Below are positions 16,123-25,562 of a stretch of DNA of 64,000 bases, piece by piece. Position 1 is the stretch's first letter, and each line of letters opens with the position of its first letter. The notes beneath the pieces were generated by a model. That model searched no databases and had not been told where the DNA came from. It worked only from the letters and a program-made list of their open reading frames with translations. The stretch spans positions 124,001-188,000 of the forward strand of contig NZ_STFF01000005.1 of NCBI RefSeq assembly GCF_004834005.1. The letters are read 5' to 3'. The DNA comes from Niastella caeni (lineage in GTDB: Bacteria; Bacteroidota; Bacteroidia; Chitinophagales; Chitinophagaceae). Position numbers and translations under genes: made by a program.

Positions 16123-16308
16123 GTGGAAATAATTATTCTTGTATCGTTTTTACGTAAAAACATGCTGAAAATAATTGGGAACGCTCCACTTTTACGTAAA
16201 ATCGGTATGTTTTTAATTATTTTGATACCATTTTTACGTAAAAACGTAGTGAAAATAATTATTTATGTATCGTTTTTACGTAAAAACATACTGAAAATAA
16301 TTGGCGAC
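16123..16308. repeat. Four-unit 42-bp tandem array of ACGT-centred palindromes
   Basis: Four palindromes with core TTTTACGTAAAA lie at 16146-16161, 16190-16201, 16231-16244 and 16272-16287. Their centres are exactly 42 bp apart, that is four helical turns. Units 1 and 4 are almost identical over 42 bases; the spacer of unit 2 (AATTATTTT) is the inverse of the others (AAAATAATT). A partial unit precedes the array at 16123-16140. A frame across it reads as a 14-residue repeat (FLRKN..KII), a consequence of the period. The array lies upstream of the dehydrogenase gene and beyond the 3' end of the GH28-like gene. Confidence 0.8.
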
Positions 16309-16348
16309 GCATCACCTGATTCTGTTCAACAAACTGTGAACCAATCGC

Positions 16349-18025
16349 TTACTTTACCACAGCAGCCGTTGCTGTTGCGCCATCTGTAAAGTTCAATGCT
16401 TTTTTTGCTTTTCGTAAATCACCGCCATCTACAATGATACCTTCACTTGCAGCTCCTTCTATCTGTAGAAAAATGGCGGCTGGCGTTAACACCCTTGCAG
16501 CAGTAAGCAAAACATCCTTGGTATTGATAAACCTTAGCAGTTCCGTTCCTTCACTGCCTTTTGCACTAAGGCCATTGATGGATGCATCCTGTACGTTATC
16601 AAAAATTACAGCGGGTCTTGCATCTGCCTGGTCATATTCAAAGCGCACGTTGTGCAGTGTTAACCCTTTTACATTACGGGCGTACATACCATAAGCGGGC
16701 GGACCACCCGGTGCAGGATCCCATACGCCAAAATATTCTGCGGCTACTTCGGGAATAGTGCGTTTAGCAGCTTGCGCGGCAGTGCCGCCGCCTGCATACT
16801 GTACATGCACATCAGTAAAACTTATATTCTCCAGGTAATACGCGCCCATGGCATTCAAAGTAATACATGAGTTGGTTTCCCCCGGCCTTACACTTACACC
16901 AAAATGAATATCCGGGTGATCTACCGGTTTCGCCACCACGGTAGCGCGAATGGCATTGAATACAATATTCCTGATATACGGTTTTTGTGCATCCTGGTTA
17001 TTGTTCTCAGAAGTTCCACTGAACCCAATTCCAATAGGGCCAGTAACGTTGCGCATTATGATGTTAGAGAAAGTGAAGTTTTCAATGCTTGCCCTTCCGG
17101 CGCTTACTTTAATGGGGCATCCGTAGGTGTCGTATATAAGACAATTGGTTACAGCTATGTTTTGCGACTGGCCACCACCAAAACGGAACACCGACCAGCG
17201 GGTACTGAACGTGCAATTGTTTATGGTCACGAATTTATTACTGCCGAAAAGCGCACAGGCATCGTCCTGGCATTGCACATCACTGTTTACCAGGTGAACA
17301 TATTCGCTGTTGTTAAAGTGGAAACCGTCATTGTTCCGGTTTACCCTGTTATAGATCCTTACGCCATCGATATGTACCTGTTTGCAACCAAGGATCCGAA
17401 AGCAATGATAAGCGCTGGCAGTACAGTAAACATCTGACATGTTTAACCTCGTGCATTGATAAAAAATGCCCAGGTGCGGCCGGTCGAAGTTGCCGCCAAT
17501 GCCGTGTTGACCGGGACCGGTATTGTCTCCTTTGCCATTATAAAATGCAAGCCCATTCCCGTCTATTGTTCCGTTCCCTTCAATAGAAATATTATTTGCT
17601 TTAACGGCATACAAAAAAACAATATTGCCGTTGCCCGACGGAACGCCTTTACCTGCCGTGTAATCTTCTCGTTTGGGACTGCCCAATAATTTTGCTGCGG
17701 CCGACAGGTGTAACGTAACATTTGATTTTAATTCAATTGTGCCGCAGAGAAAATCGCCTGCAGGGATCAACACCGTTCCGCCACTATCGCTGAAACATTT
17801 ATCGATGGCAGATTGAATGGCTTTTGTATTCAATGTCTTCCCATCACCCTTTGCTCCATAATCACGAATATTATAAATGCGGGCGCCTGCAAGATTATCT
17901 TCTTTTCCTTTATCGCGCGGTGATCCTTTTGCTTCCAATCCAACCATAGTGCTGGCGCCGGCAAGTGCCGGTACAGCCATGCTGACCAACCATTGACGAC
18001 GCGACAGCGGATTTGTTGCTGACAT
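16349..18025 (-). CDS. Tat-exported GH28-like parallel beta-helix protein
   Basis: The 558-residue protein begins with a twin-arginine signal (SRRQWLVSMAVPALAGAS). The mature part opens with NIRDYGAKGDGKTLNTKAIQ, the standard start of pectate-lyase/GH28-type beta-helices, and contains VLIPAGDFLCGTIELKSNVT. GH28-like landmarks are NNDGFHFN (for NTDG) and CQDDACAL (the catalytic Asp pair). The usual GHG and RIK motifs are not obvious; FRFGGGQ and CPIKVSAG stand at the corresponding places. It is therefore a diverged relative and may not be a polygalacturonase. Probably periplasmic. Its 3' end lies next to the palindrome array. Confidence 0.7.
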   Translation of the reverse strand: MSATNPLSRRQWLVSMAVPALAGASTMVGLEAKGSPRDKGKEDNLAGARIYNIRDYGAKGDGKTLNTKAIQSAIDKCFSDSGGTVLIPAGDFLCGTIELKSNVTLHLSAAAKLLGSPKREDYTAGKGVPSGNGNIVFLYAVKANNISIEGNGTIDGNGLAFYNGKGDNTGPGQHGIGGNFDRPHLGIFYQCTRLNMSDVYCTASAYHCFRILGCKQVHIDGVRIYNRVNRNNDGFHFNNSEYVHLVNSDVQCQDDACALFGSNKFVTINNCTFSTRWSVFRFGGGQSQNIAVTNCLIYDTYGCPIKVSAGRASIENFTFSNIIMRNVTGPIGIGFSGTSENNNQDAQKPYIRNIVFNAIRATVVAKPVDHPDIHFGVSVRPGETNSCITLNAMGAYYLENISFTDVHVQYAGGGTAAQAAKRTIPEVAAEYFGVWDPAPGGPPAYGMYARNVKGLTLHNVRFEYDQADARPAVIFDNVQDASINGLSAKGSEGTELLRFINTKDVLLTAARVLTPAAIFLQIEGAASEGIIVDGGDLRKAKKALNFTDGATATAAVVK

Positions 18026-18350
18026 AGTAGTAAGATTTTATTCGTATCAGAAATCGGTTATTTGACCTCCAGACAAAGAAAACATGTTATAGCAAAACAG
18101 GTCACCCGCAGGTTGCCTGTTTATTCAATCATATTGGCAGCTAAAGGCATTTGCAGGCCGTTAGTTGTTACCCTCGTTAAGCCGCCGCCTGTATTCACAA
18201 GGCATGATAAAATATATTTAGCGGGTCCCATTGGTAATACAATTATTGAAGTGATAAGTGTGGCCCTTTAAAAGGGTGCATAAGAGATGGCAACATTTTT
18301 GCTTTTGGGGATAAGTTATTCCTTATTCCTATAACAGAAATGAACAACCA
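18026..18350. promoter_or_regulatory. Divergent intergenic region between GH28-like and TonB receptor genes
   Basis: These 325 bases separate two divergently transcribed genes and should hold both promoters. I see no gene. The only clear structure is a small palindrome CCCTTTAAAAGGG at about 18265-18277. I found no good TAnnTTTG match on the side of the receptor. Confidence 0.4.
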
Positions 18351-20849
18351 ATGAAAGCCACGTCCCGGTTCCTTACATTAATTTTCTTACTAACATGTAT
18401 GCACGTATTACTATATGCCCAGGAAGATGTAATCATACAAGGAAAGGTAACTACGGCAGATGGTAAACCTGCTGAAGGGATCACCGTAGAGTTGTTTAGT
18501 AAAAATAAGGCTGACACTACCAATCAATTAGGCGAATACAAAATTTCAGGAGTTAAACCGGGCAATTATATCGTTCGGGTATTTTATGCCGGGTTACAGC
18601 CGGTTGAAAAAGTAATTACCATCTATGAAGGCGAGATCATTGTATCCGATTTTACGCTTCCGGTTAGTGAAGAGATCCTGAATGAAGCGAAGAAAGTAAA
18701 AGTGGCAAAGGAAGTAAATGAGGCTAAAGAGGAAAGGGCAGTAAAAGAAGTAAAGGAGGAGAAAGCGCCGGATGAAAAAAAAGTAAAACCTGTTATAAAA
18801 GAAAATGGCCCGGGAGCCAAAATGCCACTGAACAACCTGGAGAACCCACAGGTATATACAATCATACCGAAAGATTTAATAAAAGAACAGGTAATTACCG
18901 ATTTTAGTAATGCGCTTAGTAATACGCCGGGTCTGTACAAGATACAGGTAAACCGGGGTATTAATTCCGGGGGCGCTTCTATTTATACAATAAGAGGGTT
19001 TAGAACAGAAGCTTCGGCGATAGATGGCGTACCAGGAAAAACAAATGGCGAACTGGACCCAGCCAATGTAGAAAGAATTGAAGTGTTGAAGGGCCCGTCT
19101 GCTACTTTATTTGGTAGCCCTTTAACATCTTATGGAGGCATGATCAACATTGTTACAAAAAAGCCCATTGATTCTCTTCACGGAGAAATAAGCTATACCA
19201 CAGGCAGCTTTAATTTACATCGTATTACAGCCGACGTATATGGCCCTGCCAATAAAGATAAAAGCGTACTGTTCAGGCTAAATGCTGCTTATCAAAATCA
19301 GCAAAGTTTCCTGGATGCCGGTTTCAGAAAATCACTGCTGATTGCTCCTGCTGTTGAATTTCGCGCCAGCGAAAGGTTCAGGATTAACCTGAATGCAGAA
19401 TTTTACAGTGCAGAAGCTACCAATAATGCTGTTATTTTCCTGAACAATAGCAGGCAGTTGAAAGCCCGCATTCCAGATTCACTGAAGTTTGACTGGAAGC
19501 GTTCTTATACCAACAATGACCTGACCATGAAAACGCCAACGGTAAATGTTAGAGCAGTGGTTAACTATCAACTGTCAGATAACTGGACGTTACAGACCAT
19601 TATTTCCAATAATATCCGCAAGTCAAATGGTTATTATCAATACCAGTCCATGAGCAAGCCTACCGAAGACTCACTCACACGCAATGTGGCCCTGTACAAT
19701 ACCACTAACAGTGCGCTGGATATACAACAGAATATTAACGGCTATTTTACCACCGGCGCCCTCAGGCACAGGGTATTGATTGGTGTGGACTATTTACTGG
19801 TAAAAGAAAACAACAACAATTCGCCTGCAATAGTTTTTGATTATATAAACGGGCAAATGAGTAACGACAAAAATTACCCAAAAATATCACGTTATTTAGT
19901 TGATCAGAAGCTGGTAGCCAGCACAGCATCTGCTATCAGAAACAACACGCAGGCCAGTGTATACAGCGCTTATGTTGCGGATGTATTGAATGTAACCGAT
20001 AACCTGCTCGCTCTGCTGAGTGTACGGGTCGATCGCTTCAGCAGTAAAGGCACTATGAATCGTATCACCAATACAAAAGTGGCCAATAGTGAATATAACC
20101 AAACTGCCTTTTCGCCAAAATTCGGTCTGGTGTACCAGGTAATTAAAAGCAAAGTGTCTTTATTTACCAATTATTTAAATGGCTTTGCAAATGTGGCGCC
20201 TGTTACGCAACCGTTGCCAGATTACTCAGGCGCATTGAAACCGCAGCAGGCCAAACAATTGGAAGGAGGCGTTAAGCTGAGTCTTGTTGATAACAGGCTT
20301 CATATAACAGCCAGCTATTACAATAGTAAGGTGGAAAATATGAACAGGACAGAGGTTGTTGTACGCGACAGTGTTAACCATAATGTAATTGTTCAGGATG
20401 GTACCCAAACCAGTAAGGGATTTGAAGCAGAACTGGTTGCCAACTTAACCAACGGGTTACATATCACAGCCGGTTTTGGCCATAACAACAGCAAACTAAC
20501 CAAGTCAGCAAAATCAATAGAAGGAAGACGACCTGTTTCAGCCGGTCCGGCTAACCTGGCGAACGTCTGGGTCAGCTATGCCTTGTCGAAAGGAAAATTA
20601 AAAGGACTGGGTTTGGGACTGGGTATGAATTATGCCGATGAGAACCTTACTGCCAATTCAACAACCACAGGAGTATTTACCCTTCCTTCCTATACATTAT
20701 TGCATGCTACTTTGTTTTATGATGCCCGATGGTTTGGGCTGGGCATTAAAATCGACAATATAACCGACGAACAATATTTTATTGGCCAGGGTGTACTCAG
20801 CGCCCAAATGCCCAGGAGCTTTATGGCTAATGTTACTATAAAGTTGTAG
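18351..20849 (+). CDS. TonB-dependent outer membrane receptor, siderophore type
   Basis: The 832-residue protein has a signal peptide (to about residue 23), a CarboxypepD-reg-like domain (about 26-104; VIIQGKVTTADGKPAEGITV), then a highly charged insert at 110-152 made of Lys, Glu, Val and Ala. The plug follows from about 160 (PQVYTIIPKDLIKEQ; YTIRGFRTEASAIDGVPG; RIEVLKGPSATLFG) and then a barrel ending in Leu at the C-terminus. The RGF and GPxATLFG motifs belong to FecA/FhuA-like siderophore receptors and not to SusC. No STN domain is visible, so direct sigma signalling is unlikely. No partner gene for a siderophore is in view. Confidence 0.85.
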   Translation: MKATSRFLTLIFLLTCMHVLLYAQEDVIIQGKVTTADGKPAEGITVELFSKNKADTTNQLGEYKISGVKPGNYIVRVFYAGLQPVEKVITIYEGEIIVSDFTLPVSEEILNEAKKVKVAKEVNEAKEERAVKEVKEEKAPDEKKVKPVIKENGPGAKMPLNNLENPQVYTIIPKDLIKEQVITDFSNALSNTPGLYKIQVNRGINSGGASIYTIRGFRTEASAIDGVPGKTNGELDPANVERIEVLKGPSATLFGSPLTSYGGMINIVTKKPIDSLHGEISYTTGSFNLHRITADVYGPANKDKSVLFRLNAAYQNQQSFLDAGFRKSLLIAPAVEFRASERFRINLNAEFYSAEATNNAVIFLNNSRQLKARIPDSLKFDWKRSYTNNDLTMKTPTVNVRAVVNYQLSDNWTLQTIISNNIRKSNGYYQYQSMSKPTEDSLTRNVALYNTTNSALDIQQNINGYFTTGALRHRVLIGVDYLLVKENNNNSPAIVFDYINGQMSNDKNYPKISRYLVDQKLVASTASAIRNNTQASVYSAYVADVLNVTDNLLALLSVRVDRFSSKGTMNRITNTKVANSEYNQTAFSPKFGLVYQVIKSKVSLFTNYLNGFANVAPVTQPLPDYSGALKPQQAKQLEGGVKLSLVDNRLHITASYYNSKVENMNRTEVVVRDSVNHNVIVQDGTQTSKGFEAELVANLTNGLHITAGFGHNNSKLTKSAKSIEGRRPVSAGPANLANVWVSYALSKGKLKGLGLGLGMNYADENLTANSTTTGVFTLPSYTLLHATLFYDARWFGLGIKIDNITDEQYFIGQGVLSAQMPRSFMANVTIKL

Positions 20850-20982
20850 ATGATTGAATAGTATTTAAGGTAGTGAGCCTTGGTAATCATATGAAAAATC
20901 TGTTCCCACGGCACATCCGGGCACGAAAATTTAACCCGTAGATTGTGGGGCTATGGCAACAGAGATGCCATTTGTTTTCAGG

Positions 20983-23031
20983 TTACTCTTTTGGGGGCAT
21001 CCTTGTTGGTTTTTTCAGGGATGTTTCCACTAAAAGAGGTTGTGTTTTGCGCTGATAAATTTCCCACTCTGCCAACTGGGTGCCGGTAGCGCCATTATTA
21101 GCTGTAATGTTAAGCCTGTAATACAGGTAGGGCGTTGTATTCTCAAAAGTAAAAGTTTTGATCAGGAACCTGGTTTCAAAAGTTTCATTAGTGCGCGAAT
21201 CAAGGGAAACCCAGGTAACGCTGTCGTTGGAAGCCTGTAACGTCCAGTTTCTGGGATCGCGTGCAGGAACATCATTGGCGGAAGTGAGGGTATATTTGAT
21301 TACTGTGGCAGCAACCGTGGATTGATATTGTATCCACAATGCTGTTTTGCCTGATATAAAATATTTGGTAGCGGTACTGTTATCAATAACAGCCGGATAG
21401 TTTTCGGCCGAATTCCCAGTGTTTGCGTATTGTGCGGTTATAATACCGCCGTTATCGGTAATGTCAAGGGACGTTTCACCTTCAATTACCTCATCGATCC
21501 ATTGCGGGCCTACATCCTGAGGGGTAAGCGGTTTGCGCGTGATCGTAGTATTTGAATATTCATCGGCTCCTATGTCGGGGTTGCCATCGCGAATTTGTCC
21601 ATCCATATCCGCTGCGACATAAGCGCCGGATGCGGCATTAATCAAAGGACTTCCATTTGAAGGCCTGTACACCCCATTTGTTAAAGAGATCAATGGGTTT
21701 TGGGTGATGATTCCGGAAGCGGGAGCAGGATTCATACTAAGTGTGGCGCCATAAATGACATTGCCTTCGTATATATTAGGTTGAAAATTAAAAATATTAA
21801 GCGGAGCATTTACATCCTGTACCGGGCTTTTAATAGCCGTTCCACCGTTTTTGACAATCACATTATTGGCGATCGTGTTATTTTCAGGGAGTAGCACCCG
21901 TTGCGCTGTTGGCCAGCTTGCTTTATAGGCTGCGCCTATTTCCATACCATCGCCGCCAGGGTTTACAATTGTATTGTGCGCAATGATCGTATGCTTTACT
22001 TGTCCATATGCGGGTACACGTCCAAGTGGGGTGCCTGCTCTGAGAATAGGTTGCCAGTTAGGCGTTAGAAAAGTATCGATATACTCGCCTGCATACACAA
22101 CGATACCATCTTCTTTTACATTTTCGATATAGTTGTTGATGATTGAATGATACTGGCCGGTAAGGCGGATCCCTCTTGAACCCACTTTGTTGTTACCAAA
22201 AATGAAGTTTCCTTCAATTGTATTGAAATTGCCGCTTCTTAAGGTTATTTCACCTTTAGTATTCTTTATCGTGTTGTAGCGGACAATATTTCGGTTAGAT
22301 TTCAGAGATATCATTTCCAGGCCTTCCCCATCCGCGGCATCAAATAAGTTGTATTCTATTGTAAAGAATGCGCCATCGGTTCCCAATTCTTCATTCCCTC
22401 CATATCCCCAGATACGGAATATCTCAGAGCCATTCCCCGATCCACCCATGTCCCTAAAGTAACAATGATCTGCTTTATTGTACCTGGAACCGGAAGCATC
22501 GTTTCCGATGGCTGGTTGATGGTGATTTTTGCCTTTAAAATAACAGTTGTCTATGCGATTATAAGACCCATCAAAATACACCCAGTAATAGCTGGTAGAC
22601 GCCAAAGGCGGATTATAATTTACGATTGCAGTGTTGGTGAGCCTGCAGTTGGTTGAATTGAACCTGACAATAGAACCCGTTGTTAAAACCCCTCCTCTGA
22701 AATACAGGCCATTCACGATTAAGTAAGGTGCGGAAAATATAAGACCGGAGCTGCCATTCAAAATCACCTGGCCAGGCGTTTGCGCCCGAAGTACAACAGG
22801 TTGGGTGGCAGTTGCATTTGCATTAAAGTTAATGGTAACATTGGTCCATGTTCCATTGCTCATAATGATGGTATCACCGGGATTGGAAGCAGCTATAGCT
22901 GCATTTAGCTGTGTGGGGCTTGCTGCCGTACGCACTGTCTGGCCATCGGCCGTGTACAAATACAAAAGAACGAAAGCTGCCGCCAGCAGTTTTCGCCAGG
23001 ATCTTCCTGATAGAGTTGAAAATTGTCTCAT
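20983..23031 (-). CDS. PL6-family polysaccharide lyase-like protein with C-terminal discoidin domain
   Basis: The 682-residue protein has a signal peptide (to about residue 31), a long parallel beta-helix typical of chondroitinase-B/alginate lyases (PL6) at about 35-495, and an F5/8-type-C-like domain at about 520-665 (WIQYQSTVAATVIKYTLTSA; RNWTLQASNDSVTWVSL). The catalytic Lys and Arg pair of PL6 is visible as Lys244 (EMISLKSNRN) and Arg265 (EITLRSGNFN). PL6 enzymes cleave alginate or dermatan-type uronic acid chains by beta-elimination. The discoidin part probably binds carbohydrate. The C-terminal tail is Lys/Pro-rich. Likely secreted or at the cell surface. Confidence 0.8.
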   Translation of the reverse strand: MRQFSTLSGRSWRKLLAAAFVLLYLYTADGQTVRTAASPTQLNAAIAASNPGDTIIMSNGTWTNVTINFNANATATQPVVLRAQTPGQVILNGSSGLIFSAPYLIVNGLYFRGGVLTTGSIVRFNSTNCRLTNTAIVNYNPPLASTSYYWVYFDGSYNRIDNCYFKGKNHHQPAIGNDASGSRYNKADHCYFRDMGGSGNGSEIFRIWGYGGNEELGTDGAFFTIEYNLFDAADGEGLEMISLKSNRNIVRYNTIKNTKGEITLRSGNFNTIEGNFIFGNNKVGSRGIRLTGQYHSIINNYIENVKEDGIVVYAGEYIDTFLTPNWQPILRAGTPLGRVPAYGQVKHTIIAHNTIVNPGGDGMEIGAAYKASWPTAQRVLLPENNTIANNVIVKNGGTAIKSPVQDVNAPLNIFNFQPNIYEGNVIYGATLSMNPAPASGIITQNPLISLTNGVYRPSNGSPLINAASGAYVAADMDGQIRDGNPDIGADEYSNTTITRKPLTPQDVGPQWIDEVIEGETSLDITDNGGIITAQYANTGNSAENYPAVIDNSTATKYFISGKTALWIQYQSTVAATVIKYTLTSANDVPARDPRNWTLQASNDSVTWVSLDSRTNETFETRFLIKTFTFENTTPYLYYRLNITANNGATGTQLAEWEIYQRKTQPLLVETSLKKPTRMPPKE

Positions 23032-23369
23032 ATGTCAAGCTGTTTTTAGAAGGGAATAAAATCCTTGTTGGGTAGAATGATCGCTTTCCAGGGAAAGATT
23101 TATAAACTCTAACGTGTAAACGAACTAACTGATTTTTTTAATAAAAGGGGTAAAGGACATTTACATGGTATTAACTCATTTTTGCAGAAAGATAAAAGGA
23201 TTGAGGTGGGCGGGTTTCGGAGATCGTTTGAATATTCGCTAAAAAGGACAAAGCCATCCTTGGAGGTGGCTTTGTAAGTGTTTTTAGTGCTCTTTCTGCT
23301 GACTATTATTGAACGAATTAGCTGAAAGCTTACAATCTTTTACAAAATATGGAATGACATTTTAGATCT
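23032..23369. other. Intergenic region with a minus-strand terminator
   Basis: No gene is seen in these 338 bases. They include the presumed promoter of the PL6-like gene near the right part of its upstream side and the terminator of the thioredoxin-like gene at 23248-23275. Confidence 0.4.
23248..23275 (-). terminator. Terminator of the TlpA-like gene
   Basis: A perfect 9-bp stem (ACAAAGCCA at 23248-23256 with TGGCTTTGT at 23267-23275) is followed on the minus strand by CC and a run of five T. It lies about 95 bases after the stop of the thioredoxin-like gene. Confidence 0.7.
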
Positions 23370-24506
23370 CTACTTTAGCACTTCTTCCAGCTTCTTTGCC
23401 AGTGCTTCCCCTCTCAAATCCTTCGCAATAATCACTCCATTAGGATCCAGCAAAAAATTCTGCGGAACAGCATTGATGCCATACAATACCGCCACGTCAT
23501 TTTTCCAACCCTTCAGATCGCTTACATGCACCCAGGGTAATCCATCTTTTTTAATAGCATCCAGCCAGGCTTGCTTTTCTCCATCTAACGACACGCCAAC
23601 GATCTCAAAATTTTTGTCTTTAAACAAATTGTATGCTTTTACCACATGAGGGTTCTCTGTACGACAGGGTCCGCACCAACTGGCCCAGAAATCTAACAAT
23701 ACATATTTACCTTTCAGAGATGATAAAGAGAATGGTTTTTCTTCGGTGGTTTGCTGGGTAAATTCTATAGCAGGCTTTCCTACGTTTATTTTTTTAGCGA
23801 TGTCAAGTCTTTCCTGTACCTTTTTCCCTGTGGTGGAATTCTTCCTATCGGCCGACAAGGTATTGAACAGCGGTTCGAAGTTCTCCAATTCAATGATGTA
23901 CGATCTTCCATGCAACAAGTCGAGCGACACGCATGAATTGCCGTGGTTGCGAATAAAATCGTCTTCGGCTTTTGTCTTGTCTTTTCTGATGGCCGTTAGT
24001 TGAAGGCGTAATGAATCAGCGCCTTTCTCATCTTTTTGTTTTACCAACTGCATGAGTTGTTTATTCAATGTAGCCATTGTATCTATAAAAGGTTTCAACG
24101 CTGCCTCTAATGACAGGAAGTCGGCTTGTGTTTTGCCACCCTTAATAGTTGCAGTTTTAACAGCGGTGTCGCCTTTTACAGTAATAACAGTATTATCCAG
24201 GAAAAACTCTTTAGTATCCCGGGCTGCAAATTTTTCATACGTCATTGGAGTGTTGTCGGGCTGCAATGATTTTACCTGTAAAGTGGCTCGGGTAGGCTCG
24301 GTAACGCTTCCCGAAAATGTGAATACGCCTTTTTGAACGATGGCAGAATCCTGCTTATAGGACCCATTATCGCTATAAGAGAGCATCACTTTGATATCTC
24401 CTTTGGGCTTAGCGAGGGTGCCTTTGATCGTAAATTTCTGTTGTGCAAATGCAGAACCGAAAGTAAGGAGCAACAGCATACCAATGATGAGTTTATTTTT
24501 CATCAT
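23370..24506 (-). CDS. Secreted TlpA-like thiol:disulfide oxidoreductase with DUF4369 domain
   Basis: The 378-residue protein has a signal peptide ending near FGSAFAQ (about residue 21). A DUF4369-like strand domain covers about 23-110, a Lys/Glu-rich helical linker 125-190, and a TlpA/AhpC-TSA thioredoxin fold the last 130 residues. The active site WASWCGPC ends at Cys281 (Cys278 and Cys281), and the cis-Pro loop is NAVPQNF. Such proteins reduce or exchange disulfides in the Bacteroidota periplasm. Two ATG codons stand together at the start (24504-24506 and 24501-24503). Confidence 0.85.
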   Translation of the reverse strand: MMKNKLIIGMLLLLTFGSAFAQQKFTIKGTLAKPKGDIKVMLSYSDNGSYKQDSAIVQKGVFTFSGSVTEPTRATLQVKSLQPDNTPMTYEKFAARDTKEFFLDNTVITVKGDTAVKTATIKGGKTQADFLSLEAALKPFIDTMATLNKQLMQLVKQKDEKGADSLRLQLTAIRKDKTKAEDDFIRNHGNSCVSLDLLHGRSYIIELENFEPLFNTLSADRKNSTTGKKVQERLDIAKKINVGKPAIEFTQQTTEEKPFSLSSLKGKYVLLDFWASWCGPCRTENPHVVKAYNLFKDKNFEIVGVSLDGEKQAWLDAIKKDGLPWVHVSDLKGWKNDVAVLYGINAVPQNFLLDPNGVIIAKDLRGEALAKKLEEVLK

Positions 24507-24703
24507 AAATAATATTTTTATTATGTATTAATTGTTTTCCTTACGCGTGATCCCTGGTATATGCAATTTAAGCTTTAGAAGGCGAGAAATAGAATCAAGT
24601 TGAAAAGTTGGGGAAGGAAGTTATTATTTAACATTTTTGAAAAATGGATTGAAAGCTTTTTGCAACTATGGGTGCATGTAATATAGGAGCCGGGCAGAAA
24701 AAC

Positions 24704-25504
24704 TTAACCTAGGTTCCCTCCGATTCGATTATAGATATTGTCAAATTTAACAGGCCTTATTTTTCCCAATCTCATTCGTTTTGCTGTTGATACTTTTTTA
24801 TTTCCATTTTCAGACAAATAGTCTGTGGCAACTAAGTTTTCTTTAGGAAAAAAAGCCCTGTTTTGTGAAGCTAAATGAAGCTTTAACAATGCAAGACCCG
24901 CAGCCGGATCACCGGCAATGATCAACCCGTCGCCAAAAGAAGGTAAGTAAAAGCCTTTTAATGAGCCATTATCACTATAAACAAATCCTGTTTGAAGATG
25001 TTCTTCTAGATGAAATAGCCTCTCTTCACCTGAAGTAGATTTATCCAGTGCCGCAATTTGCTTTTTGTACTTTACCTCGTAAGGAGTAATAGGATCTGGC
25101 AGCGTTGGCTTTTCCTTCACCGTTATATCTTTAAATAACAAATACTCCGTTTCTGTTTCAAACCCTACTTTTTCATAAACCGGCGCACCCAGGTCGGTTG
25201 CCAGCAGATAAACGGTGGTACAATTTGTGGATTTCAAACTATTCACCAATGACTCAGTGATCAGTTTGCCAATACCCTGTTTTCGGTATTCTTTATGAAC
25301 AATAATATGCGCCAGCCAGGCCACATCCTGGTGAATAATGGTGGTTCCCGTACCAATCATTTTATCATCATTCACTATTTTTATGGGAAAGCAAAAAGAG
25401 GATCGGGTATAATAGGTAAAATATGGCCTGATATCCGGCCATCCCTCGGGTTGTATATAGGGAAGTGAGTCAATATCTGCGGGTGTAAATGGGGTGGCTT
25501 TCAT
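24704..25504 (-). CDS. GNAT-family N-acetyltransferase, two-domain
   Basis: The 266-residue protein has a GNAT core at about 35-125: IIHQDVAWLAHIIVHKEYRKQGIGKLI contains motif A with the acetyl-CoA loop RKQGIG, followed by TTVYLLATDLGAPVYEKVGFE. The C-terminal half (about 140-266) looks like a second degenerate acyltransferase domain (GFVYSDNGSLKGFYLPSFGD), as in double-GNAT proteins. The substrate is unknown. It is divergent from the small gene at 25729, and two palindromes lie between them. Confidence 0.75.
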   Translation of the reverse strand: MKATPFTPADIDSLPYIQPEGWPDIRPYFTYYTRSSFCFPIKIVNDDKMIGTGTTIIHQDVAWLAHIIVHKEYRKQGIGKLITESLVNSLKSTNCTTVYLLATDLGAPVYEKVGFETETEYLLFKDITVKEKPTLPDPITPYEVKYKKQIAALDKSTSGEERLFHLEEHLQTGFVYSDNGSLKGFYLPSFGDGLIIAGDPAAGLALLKLHLASQNRAFFPKENLVATDYLSENGNKKVSTAKRMRLGKIRPVKFDNIYNRIGGNLG

Positions 25505-25562
25505 TTTTCAAATATAATCGTATGAAGCGGGATTGTCGTGAATAGGTCATCATGGGAAATTT

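Noticed and set aside
16123-16308. CRISPR array
   Set aside because: The repeated part is a short palindrome, the spacers are themselves repeats, there are only four units and no cas genes are near.
16123-16389. 88-residue reading frame with 14-residue repeats across the palindrome array
   Set aside because: The repeat period of 42 bases creates the frame automatically; the palindromic cores and the inverted spacer explain the conservation better than a protein, and the frame overlaps the 3' end of the GH28-like gene.
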